Below are positions 24,501 through 36,500 of a stretch of 64,000 nt of DNA, piece by piece (position 1 is the stretch's first letter; every line of letters starts with the position of its first letter). A program made the translations under genes and the position numbers. The DNA comes from Blastomussa wellsi (taxonomy: Eukaryota; Cnidaria; Anthozoa; Scleractinia; Plerogyridae). The stretch is taken from the NCBI GenBank assembly GCA_947652115.1, contig OX393573.1, positions 16,381,805 to 16,445,804 of the forward strand, in the 5' to 3' direction. The notes beneath the pieces are model-generated. The model was not told the origin of the DNA. It was given only the letters and a program-made list of their open reading frames with translations, and made no database searches.

Positions 24501-27500
24501 AGAAGTAAGAAAACACATGGTATGTTACAATATGGCCCTGCCACATCAGGCACCTTGAGGTCGCTAATATATGAACACACAGAAGTATTAAAACACATGG
24601 TATGTTACAATATGGCCCTGCCACATCAGGCACCTTGAGGTCCCTAATATATGAAAACACATGGTATGTTACAATATGGCCCTGCCACATCAGGCACCTT
24701 GAGGTCCCTAATAGATGAACACACAGAAGTATTAAAACACATGGTATATTACAATATGGTCCTGTCACATCAGGCACCTTGACGTCCCTAATATATGAAC
24801 ACACAGAAGAAAGAAAACACATGGTATGTTACAATATGGCCCTGCCACATCAGGCACCTTGAGGTCCCTAATAGATGAACACACAGAAGTATTAAAACAC
24901 ATGGTATGTTACAATATGGCCCTGTCACATCAGGAACCTTGAGGTCCCTGAGACAAACTCAGAGAAATCAAAAGTAGAGTCTGACAACCACACCCATTCA
25001 AATAAAACATACCTAAAGTAGAATTCGCCTTCTTTATCTGAAACTTTCCTTTTTGAAGGGTACAAAGTTGTGGCCTTGATGAAAACAAATAATTATGTTA
25101 AAAGTCTTCTAACTAAGCACCAACGCATTTGGGCAGGGCAATTTTCCACATTACCTGAAGTTTGTAAAAAAGTTAGATCTAGCATGCAAATGAAAAGAAG
25201 TCACAAACTGTTGAAACTGCCCAAATCTAATAATAACAACAATAACAATAACAATAATAATAACAGAATTTGCAGTGGCATTTCTACAGTGTAGCTCTTC
25301 ATCCACTGTTTCCGGTTAGAATTGGAATTTAGAAATGTTGGCTTTTGAGGAGGGAGGAAAACTGGAGAAGCTGAAGAAAAACCCTCAGGGTAAGGGCGAG
25401 AACCAACAACAAACTCAAGCCACGTATGACGCCGGGTCTGGTAACAGGGTTCGTACTCTTTTGCGCTTTTGAAATTCCATGACTTTCCATGACCTTTTCT
25501 ATGACTTGTCCACGTTTTCCATGACCTAAATTTGAGCATTTTCTAGGAAATCATCTTTCGTTTTGGGTAAGTTTTTACGATTTTCGTCACCAGAAACCCT
25601 AATTGATTTTGCACTTTTTTAATAAACATTATTTTCCATGACTTTCCATGACCCAGACTTAAATTCCATGACTTTCCAGCCTGGAAAATGACATTCTAAA
25701 ATTCCATGACTTTCCAGGTTTTCCATGACCTGTACGAACCCTGGGTAATAGAACCTGGGCCACACTAGAGGGAGGCGAGCACTCTCACCACTGCCCCATC
25801 CCTGCTGTCCCGGAGGTAAGGGAGGAGTGTTTGGTAGGGCCAGGGCATAAAATAACTGTCACAATATGTCTGAATGCTCCTTTGCTGGAAAAAATTGCTG
25901 TATCATGAAAGGGAATTTCATTCAGTGTATACGTATAATTCAACACAAATAAAATCCGACAAACTGGGATAAGCTGTAGCTTAATATAGTGCTCACCCGG
26001 GCTGGAGGTTTATCAGACACTGGGCCATCCTTGGAGTGCCATATTTTCAATACCAGGTCTTTAGCACTTGCTGCTTTCATCACTGCCTCATCTTCTCCAA
26101 CTACATGAGCTGACACAGCTGAGAGAACAAACAATCAACTTCATAGTCAGGGTGGTGTTTGAAATGACTTTCCAAAAAGGCCCTTTTCTGGATTGCGGGA
26201 ATCTGAAGATTTTTTGTTGGTAAACATACGGTTTCGAGTTCAATTTTGAATTAATTTGCATGAGTGAGTTTTTCAAAATGCCGAAATTGCATGAGCTGCT
26301 TCGGCGAGTGCAATTTGAGCTCTTTGAAAAAATTTTCCTGGAGGAAGTACCGGAAGATCTTACAGTGTTGCAGACAGGAAGCGAGCATTTGATGTGAATT
26401 TGACACTTTATTGATTGGCTGATGAAGATCAGCTAATAATGCTACGAACTGAAAGTGGCTCGTTTAAAACATTTGCAACCAGAATCCAGAATTTCAATGT
26501 GTAATTCGCACTGGTGTTACAGCGCTGTCCGCTAACCGCTCTTTGTTAAATATGCATTTAACCATATTAAAATTTCAGGAAGTTTGTGATTTTTTCGAGA
26601 ATGTCTCCAAAACATTTGGGATGATATTCTAAACTTTTGGGAAAACTGTCAGGCAGTGTTTGTTAGAGTTGTCACCCCCAGTAGACATTAAAATTTCATT
26701 TCACTGCAGCTGAAGCCTACTGCAAACATAGTGTTCGTCCAAGGTTATACAAGTTATGTACACCTTTCTGTTATGCGCATGTGTCTAACCTGGTAACAAC
26801 TCTCCAACCACACAAGGAGCATTAGAGTCAAATGTCACAGCAAGTTTTACAGCTTTGGATGGGTCTGGCTCAACTCTGAAATCAACAAAACCAGACGTTA
26901 ACTCCTTCACTGCAAGCAAAGTATAACTTAATGTGATTATAATAACTAAACTACTTACCTCACGTTAATAGTCGGTGCATCTATTGCTGTTCTTCCAATG
27001 AGAGCTTTGATTCGTATTCCATACATCCCCCTGTGTTAAACAAATACACGTTCTTGTATGGACTGCTCATAGATATCTTGTAGTGTTACTTTATAAGATA
27101 ATTATTGGACAACATAACCTGGATTGTATTACCTTACTGCATTGACAGTGAGATGACCAAAAGTGACTTGGCCTTTGCTGTCTGTTTTCTGACCTGCAGG
27201 AGTTGGTGTTAACTGTCCAACAACAAACAAAATTAATTAAGCAACAAAACTGTCCACATCTCACAGCCTAGATATGTATATTTGCAGAAGCTTATCAGGT
27301 GACAAGCTTCTTATATATTGGATATTATTACCTTTATCCCCCTGTCACAGTTAAGGACCACCTTGATATTCGGCTCATCTGAAGAGTTTCCAAGCTTATC
27401 ACATAACTGTACAGTCAGTGATGTGGGCATTCTTGTGTCATTGTACACTGATAGCGGCTGTATAAAATAAGAGCTCAAAACTCACTCAACTAAACTAACA

Positions 27501-30500
27501 ATCAAGCAGTCAAATGACATTTTCTTTTTCAAAATACACTTAAACATTTATCACATGTTCAACAGTTAATTTTTGACATCAAAAAGACAACAGATAGACA
27601 AGAAGACATTGTGTGCGGCTTGATCTAGAGTAATTTCAGTGTTCGTAGCTTGACCTTCTGCTTATTAAGCATGAACAAAAAGAGGTTACACTATGTTCGC
27701 TCACTCACTGTGAGGACAAACTACACCAACATTGATATCAAATTTAAACCGTAGGAACTTCTTAAAGGACATAATTTTTTTATTTGCTGAAACCCTACCA
27801 GGAGGATGGACACTTTTAACACAAATTTTGACATTCATCAGAGTTAAAAATACGGCTAAAAAAGTTTGTACCTCGGAATGATCAATGTCTAGAATCTTTA
27901 GCTGTGCTGGTCGACCTGCAACAACCTATTCAAAGCATAGCATAATTTATTAACTGAGACAAAAGGGAACACGGAAACGACCTATTGTTAAATATGGCAT
28001 GTACTAAAACCGAAACGAAATGACGGAATGAAACAAAACAAAACAGAACAAAACCAAAATAAAACAGCAGACATTCCAACCCATTGAAATAGTAAAACGG
28101 GAGGTTTGTGAAGTACCTAAGCCGCGACCACGAGCGGGCATGTAAATCCGAAACGAAACAAAATAAACGATAGGAAACAAAATGAAATGACTGAAACGGC
28201 TGAAAATATCAAATAATCAATTAAGAGGATGCCCCAGACCCCCTGGAGGCTTGAGACAGACAGGTTTTAGGATGCTTCAAAAGGTAAAAGAAGCTCAAAA
28301 TATCACAGAAAAACGGCAAAAGATAATGCTAAAATACTAGTCCTTACCAGAGCAAAACTGAAACAGGAGGCTGCTCAAGGCAGGGTTCTACCTGAATTTG
28401 AATGACATTTTGAGAGGTTTATAGAAGGTATAAAAGGGGGAAAAAGTGAAACACTAACAGAAAGTTGACTCCCACCCAAGAGCATCGCATTTCATTTCAA
28501 GTGACAATGTACTGAAGGTTCAGAGAATTGCCATTGCTAGGTAGAAAATACTCCCTTCTCAAATTTTGCCAGACATCTTGAAGAAAACATGTCCTTGGCT
28601 TCTCAAACTTAGCAAGGAAGGCTAAAATCTAGATTATTTGATATTTTCAGCTGTTTCGGTCATTTCATTTCGGATCGGATTTTAGTACAAGCCGTTAAAT
28701 ATACAGTTGCAATAGCCCACTGAATCATCAGAAGGCAGGACTTGAGTACAATACCAGGATACACAAAAGTCAGTATCGTCATCTACTTTCAAAGTGGATG
28801 TCAAAAAAGTTACATTCTTTTCTACCTGGCCACTCACATTCGGGTCCACTCCCACATAAAAGCGCAATGAAAACCCCCCTAACAGTTACCTCTAATCTTT
28901 GATAACACTTCATTTCTCTCCATTTAATGGTGATCTCTCTGTGTCCAAGCGGCCCATCTTCAAATTGAATGTTCTTGATTACTATACTGCCATCCTACAA
29001 AAAAAGATCAACACAATTTCGCTGGTGGTAAAAAAGTACTTTTGCTATAAATACCTTTTGGTAGGAAATGACAATCAATATATAATGGTAATTGAACTTC
29101 GCGTCGTGCAATTTAGTCTGAAACGATAGGTGTGATTTCAAAATGGAACAAGCAAACAGCGCGAGTTCGATTTGAAATCACAAGTATGATTTCAGACCAA
29201 AATTGCACAACATGAAGTTCAATTACCACTTTATTACATCCAGTTTGAAATCACCCAATTTATTTGCCAAAATAAAAAAGAACCGGAAACGGAAACGGAA
29301 CCTGAAACACTTTTATATCTCATTTTGTATGCAAATTGGGGCATCATGTGTCAAAATGTCAGTCGAGCATAACAAGAAAGAAATACACGTTTCATTCAAG
29401 GATGTTTTCAAGGATCTTCAAGCAGTTTTGGATTTTTTAATTCTTGTTAGAGCAAAACAGTCTATACTTTACAGTTCAATCCTCATCTTCATTCCTTCTG
29501 TCACAGTGATTGGTCCTGGTTGTGGTTGAGACATCTTGTTGTCTTTGGAGAGTGAACTAAATGCAGCCTGAGACGAAATTATACGCCATTCGTACAATGT
29601 TTCAGTGGACAGTAGTTCTCCTTTGAAAAGATTAGCACTCTGCATGTTTTCAAGGGATTCCAACTGGTAATCATTTCCATGCTTTTTCTTACCTCGACGT
29701 AGAGCTGACACAGGATCTTGCCTTCTGGCACTATTGTTTTCATGACCTGTATGTTTTGCATTAAATTTTCAAGATGGCAGGATTCTTCAGTTGCCAGATT
29801 CTGAAGACGTTCATTTATTTCTTTGTGGAGCTTGATGCATTTTACAAATTTTCAAATATTCACCAAAATGGACACTGAAAATTAATTTCTCCTAAATGCG
29901 CTAAATGTGGGTATTCAGCTTTAAGAAGCTCACCATCATCCTTCAGAAACTGTAAGTAATTTCATTGATTAAAAAAAATTAATGTGCAAAGTTCACTACT
30001 CAGTGGCTTTCTTTGTCTTTTATTTTCTTGTAGTTTGATTAGTTACTTTAAACAAGCCTTGAAATCTGATTTTATTGTTCATTTCCCCCTTGCTGGGAAA
30101 ATGATGCGATTTAGAGCCAAAAATAGTGCGATTCGTGAATAAATCGCACTCCTGAGAGCCAATCAGATTGCAAGGATCACCAGTGATTTCAAAATGGATG
30201 TAATAAAATAGGTAATACTCACAGCAGTGAATCCTAACTGCACTTCATGTTCGTTTAATCCTTCTGAAGAAACATGAAATTCTGGCAACACATTGTTTGG
30301 CAGCTGGAAATAAATAAAAAATAAGAAATGACTATTAGTTTGCTAAACAATGGTGATTCTCATGAAATGCACAGTATTGAAGTTCTTAAAAGAAACAAAG
30401 AGTAAATTGTAATGTGTTTAAATGACTAACCAGTGCCAAGAACATAGAGAACATGTGAATCATACATGTGAACCACAAGTGATCGATTTAGACAGAACGG

Positions 30501-33500
30501 CATGTTTGTGGTTATAAAGCAACAATTGTAAAGAAAGCCTGAAAATGCAGACTTGCTTTGGTACATGCTCTACCACCAAGCTGTAAAGCATCTAAGAGTT
30601 AGTCCACGGTGCTCTGCTCATAGATACCCATAAAATGTTGAAATTCATGTGACAGAGTATAGGGCACAGGCATATTTATTATAAAATCGTCACACTCACA
30701 GAGTGAATTGTGAAATTACTATTACAATCATGATAATAAAACTGGGCCTTACATAAAATACCCAGGATAAAAAATGCAACTGGCATTATAAGAAAAATTA
30801 GAAAACTGGATCTAAAATAGTTTACATTCTGTGAGCCTGCTTGGTGTGGCATTTTACGAACGATGGTCTATTGTTAAAACACAAGGATCGGCCATGCACA
30901 TGTGCCCGAGTCGGTGGCATCAAATTGGCTAAGCCATTTAGGCTCCTTGATCCTCTCAAATATCACAAGAAAAGCCAAAAACTAATTCTTTACCAGGCTT
31001 TGTTTACTTTGCAACAGTTTAAGATGTCCATAAAAGACAGATGTGCTCACCTTTCCGGCTTTGTTGCCATGTTTGTCAGTTACTGACAGGATGATATCAG
31101 ATTCTAATGGCTCTCCTAGCCTCATGCGAGGCTCATCACAGGAACACTTCAGGATGCAAGGCAGATCAGCAAGTGGTCTAACCAAAATAGAAAAAAAACC
31201 TATAAGAGACTGAGGAGAAAAAATGTTTCTTCTTGTAATACACTTCAGGATGCAAGGCACATCAGCAAGTGGTCTAACCAAAATAGAAAAAAAACCTATA
31301 AGAGACTGAGGAGGAAAAATGTTTCTTCTTGTAATACACTTCAGGATGCAAGGCACATCAGCAAGTGGTCTAACCAAAATAGAAAAAAACCTATAAGAGA
31401 CTGAGGAGGAAAAATGTTTCTTCTTGTTATACAAATTCTGTTACACAAGAAATGGAGTCTGCAGTCAAATACTTGCTGCCATAAAAGGAACAACAAACTT
31501 TAGTCAATGCTGTATTACCAAGGAACGAAAACAAATTGACAGTGGAGGTGGCAGAGGTTGCACTGAGGACTGGAATGTTTTATGTGCAAACTGTGTAATC
31601 TGTAACATTAACGTACAGAGATGAAAAGGGACTAAATTAACCTTACCTTACAGTAAAAGAAAATTCTAGTCCAGCTCCACCGGTCATGCTTACTTGGCAA
31701 TATTTAGGTTCATCACAAGAAAGCGGCACCTGTAATGGCCACAAATGGCTTAGTTTGTTTCAGACCTTTTGGTTGTGGTTTATTATTGGTTCAGATTATA
31801 TTTTTCTTTGTTTTGTGGTATGGTCATGACATTGGAAAAAAAGTAACGTTTGGATCAAGGATAGAATTGAACCATAATAAGAACACAGAGGCATGCTTAT
31901 CAGAGGAGGAAGCCTGATTAAGTCGACCATCACCTTGACATCTGGAAGAATTCCTTGCTTGATGATGTCTTTAGCAACTTTGGGAGTCCAGTTTACCTTA
32001 TAATTAGATAGATTAAAAATAAATGAAAGTTGATGTTAACAACCACTTCACTGTACATCACGAAAATATCAAACCAATGAGCACTTCACATTTTAATACG
32101 AACATTTTTGTTTTTACATCACACTTTTACACACCTTAAATCTACTGGCCAAAGAGTTGTCAATATTTACTTCCCGTTGACCTTCATCTAGAATTCTAAA
32201 AGCTGCAATCAGAGAAACAAAAAAGAAATTCACATCAGACAACTCAACTAGATGACAGGTCTTAGACTAAAAACAGCTGTGTTGTCTCAGAGGGCAAGTG
32301 AAACCACTTACTAGGTGTAAGGCTTGAAAGAAACACAAAAACAAACAATGGTTGCGTTCTATGAATTTTTTTCAATAATTGAAGTAAATATTACTTAATC
32401 CAGTCAACATGAGTCCCGCCACACGAGGCAGCTCCTGTCCATCCTCTACTTTCTTCTTTGGTTTGTCATTAGCTGGTTTGTGGAAAACTTCAATTACTGC
32501 TGCTTTGCTACTGGGTGTCACAACAATGTTCTTCTCCACTGCAGCGACCTCCTTGTGATGCTAATGACGAAAGTGATAACCAAAGCAACCGTTAAATGAG
32601 AGAATCTTTGGCAGAACTCCTGAAATGTTAAATAGCTGCAATGGTTTTTGTCTTGTTCAATGCCAATGTCACACAAACAATTGTAACATCCATTGACCAA
32701 CTCAACCCAGCCATTCATTCACTTTGCATTGCAAGTGTCCCATTTTAAGTTGACAGTTTGGCAAAAATAAATCAAAATAAATAATGCTAAAATAAAACAA
32801 CAAACCTGTAATTCAATCTTGGCCTTGAGTTTTGTATTCTTGGCGATCTGCTTCAGGCTGATATCTGCACCTGTTAGAGTGGCCTTCCCAGAGGAGCTGC
32901 AGTCCCCTATGTACGTTGGCAGGCCCGGTGTACCCATTAGCTACAACATGGCAAAGGAAGGCAAGCACGCCTTATGATTACTGCACTTGAGCGATTTCCT
33001 TTACATTGTGTGCATAGCTTACTCATTCTATAAAACTGCTGAAGACATGGACTTCACCCGGATGCATTAAAATCTACAGATTAGAATCTAAATGTGTGTT
33101 ACCTTGCACACAACATTGAGTCTGGGCTGAACTGTAAGGTTTCCAGCTTTGTCCTGGACCTGTACGTGCACTTGTAGTGGGCTGTTGTTTTCAACAGTGA
33201 TATCATCACCATCTGGTGTAACAACCAATGATTCAGGAGGACCTGTAGAATAGATTTAAACAAGTCTTTCAAATTACCTAGAAAACACTTGTCATTCCCA
33301 ACAGGCCAGTGACATTTTTTTATTATAATTTCTAATGTCACAATGCAAATCACCTACCTGGCAATAACCTGATCTTTAAGCTCTGTGAACCTTCTTCAAT
33401 TCCCGGTAGAATGATCTTCAGATTAAAGTCCTGGTATCACAAATGAATATATTAACACAACAACCAGTTAGTGATATTTTGTGGATTGGCCTCCAACTAA

Positions 33501-36500
33501 CAAAATAATTGGGTCCCAAGAGAGCAGCTCAATGCTGAACAAAACCATGACAACCAAACACAATCTTAAAGGCTGATATGGCTTATTCAGCAGAGCCGGG
33601 CAATAATCCCAGGCGACCAAAGCACCCTATAATCCAATGCACCACAAGACCATGAGGAAAACAGTTAATATATAACTACCACAAAAATGTTTCAAAAGCT
33701 CACCTTCCCAGCATGTGATGGTACAGAACCCAGGGCAACAACACCCTTAACAATCAGGCTGTTAACCTTAACTGATGTTCCCTGGTGTGTTAGCTCTAGG
33801 CCACTGTGAATTCAGAAAAAAAAGGACAATAAAGAGCTGAACACTGAGGACAGAGTCACTGATGGATTATACTTCATGGTTAAGTAAGCCAAGTAAGTAA
33901 AGTACGCCAAGTAAGTAAAGTAAGTAAAGTATGCCAAGTAAGTAAAGTATGCCAAGTATTAGTAAGTAAAGTATGCCAAGTATTAGTAAGTAAAGTATGC
34001 CAAGTATTAGTAAGTAAAGTATGCCAAGTATTAGTAAGTAAAGTATGCCAAGTATTAGTAAGTAAAGTATGCCAAGTATTAGTAAGTAAAGTATGCCAAG
34101 TAAGTAAAGTACGCCAAGTAAGTAAAGTATGCCAAGTAAGTAAAGTAAGTAAAGTATGCCAAGTAAGTAAAGTATGCCAAGTATTAGTAAGTAAAGTATG
34201 CCAAGTATTAGTAAGTAAAGTATGCCAAGTATTAGTAAGTAAAGTATGCCAAGTATTAGTAAGTAAAGTATGCCAAGTATTAGTAAGTAAAGTATGCCAA
34301 GTAAGTAAAGTAAGTAAAGTATGCCAAGTAAGTAAAGTAAGTAAAGTATGCCAAGTAAGTAAAGTAAGTAAAGTATGCCAAGTAAGTAAAGTATGCCAAG
34401 TATTAGTAAGTAAAGTATGCCAAGTATTAGTAAGTAAAGTATGCCAAGTAAGTAAAGTATGCCAAGTATTAGTAAGTAAAGTATGCCAAGTAAGTAAAGT
34501 AAGTAAAGTATGCCAAGTAAGTAAAGTATGCCAAGTATTAGTAAGTAAAGTATGCCAAGTAAGTAAAGTAAGTAAAGTATGCCAAGTAAGTAAAGTATGC
34601 CAAGTATTAGTAAGTAAAGTATGCCAAGTATTAGTAAGTAAAGTATGCCAAGTAAGTAAAGTAAGTAAAGTATGCCAAGTAAGTAAAGTAAGTAAAGTAT
34701 GCCAAGTAAGTAAAGTATGCCAAGTATTAGTAAGTAAAGTATGCCAAGTATTAGTAAGTAAAGTATGCCAAGTAAGTAAAGTAAGTAAAGTATGCCAAGT
34801 AAGTAAAGTAAGTAAAGTATGCCAAGTAAGTAAAGTATGCCAAGTATTAGTAAGTAAAGTATGCCACGCAAGTAAAGTACGCCAAGTAAGCAAAGTAAGT
34901 AAAGTAAGCAAAGTAAGTGAAGTACGTCAAGTAAGCCAAGAAAGAAAAGTAATCCAAGTATTGACTTGATGCGAAAGCGTTGTCAATTTAAATGTAGAAG
35001 TCAAGTATGTAAATTCGTTTATCGCAACAAGCGAGTGGTTATTGTTTCAGGAATATCAAAAACAAACTAGTTCTTCCACAACCTCGCACTGATTACCTGA
35101 AGAGAAGTTTTTCATACAGTGGAGCTCAGTTGTGGAACAACTTACCCACAGAATTAAGACAAGCGACTTCCTTAAGAGAGTTTAAGACAAAACTAAGTCG
35201 CAACAGTTTTAAGTAAATTTTTATTATAATTCTTAGCGAAATTTTTAAGTATATTTTTTTAACACGGCCTCCATGAAAAGCACTTTTATTCTTTTGTATT
35301 TTATACCCTTTTTGTGGCTAGGAAGATAGGTAGTTAGTTGATTACCATAAATACTTCTAATAAGCTGATGGAAATACCGTGTATAAATAGTTATCTTATC
35401 TTATGTTATCTTATCTTACTCAATGCATTTAATATACAGTACATTTAATTATTTTATGCTCAATGCATTTATGGCATTCATCCATGAAGTATATACCGAC
35501 TGATGCATGGTTCTACAGTAATACTGCAATCCTTCCTGTAGGTCAGTTGCATCATGGAGGAATTGAGTGTGCTGTTGCACAACATCAGCAGAATATCGTT
35601 AGTATTTGCTTGGCTATACTTGGAGACTGCATGAGCGGGTCCAGGTGAAGACACACATTCAGAGAAAGTCTAGGTTCTAACAGACAAAATAGTTGAAAGC
35701 TGACATGCCATACCTTACCTTGCACTTAAAACTGGAGAAATCTCATCAGCTAATTTTGAAGGGTTGTTGAACTCATCTAGCAGATTAAGAGGAATCTTGA
35801 AAAATAAAACAAATTATTATTCAACAAATTGCCATGTTGCCCATATATGGTCATTATGTTTTCAATATCCATCAACTGTTACTGACAGAATGACAGTCTG
35901 TTGTTTTCCATGTACTGGCTGCTTTCTTCTCAAGAAATGGACAATTCAAAACCTTTCCATTGATACATAGTTTGTGGTAGTTTCCCTAAAAACAATGTAC
36001 AAGCTACGATTTTTTTTTCTGAAGGACACCCATGTCAAAGGTATTGTGTAACTTTAAATTTTTTGGAATGTTATGATTAGTTTGGCTGACTGTCATACCT
36101 GGAAAGGTACTCCTACTCTGAGTGGTGTCTCCAACATTCCAACAGTAAATTTATTAGGATGAGCCTCTAAAAACACAACAAATAGACAATAAAACCAGCA
36201 CAACACTTGGAACTAAACTGAATGATCTTACTGCAATATAAAAACTGGCATTAATTAGGCAATGTTAACATTTGATACATTTGAGCCAAAGGTATTGGTT
36301 ACCAATACCTGTGACTGTGAACTTGATGCGATGACATGGAAGACTCTTTATTGAAGGGGCATTTGAAGTTTCTCCCAGTAGAACTTGCAGCTGAAGAGTA
36401 TGAGGGCCAAGATGGGTAATATTCTCTGTGAGGACAACAAGATGTGAATTCATCCAGTTTTAAAAAACAAGATATATTCTTTTCAAACTGTTGATTGACT

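Noticed and set aside
24484..24822. 112-codon minus-strand frame with [12 protein letters not shown] repeats
   Set aside because: It reads through the 80-bp array; the similarity to SMCHD1 comes from copied exon 43 sequence.
28682..28867. 61-codon minus-strand frame as an extra SMCHD1 exon
   Set aside because: It overlaps the right end of an inverted-repeat element and has no counterpart between exons 35 and 36 of the family.
33867..34911. Two long minus-strand frames (334 and 343 codons) with GILYLL or WHTLLT repeats
   Set aside because: They exist only because all repeat units are multiples of three and lack stops; the array is an SMCHD1 intron.
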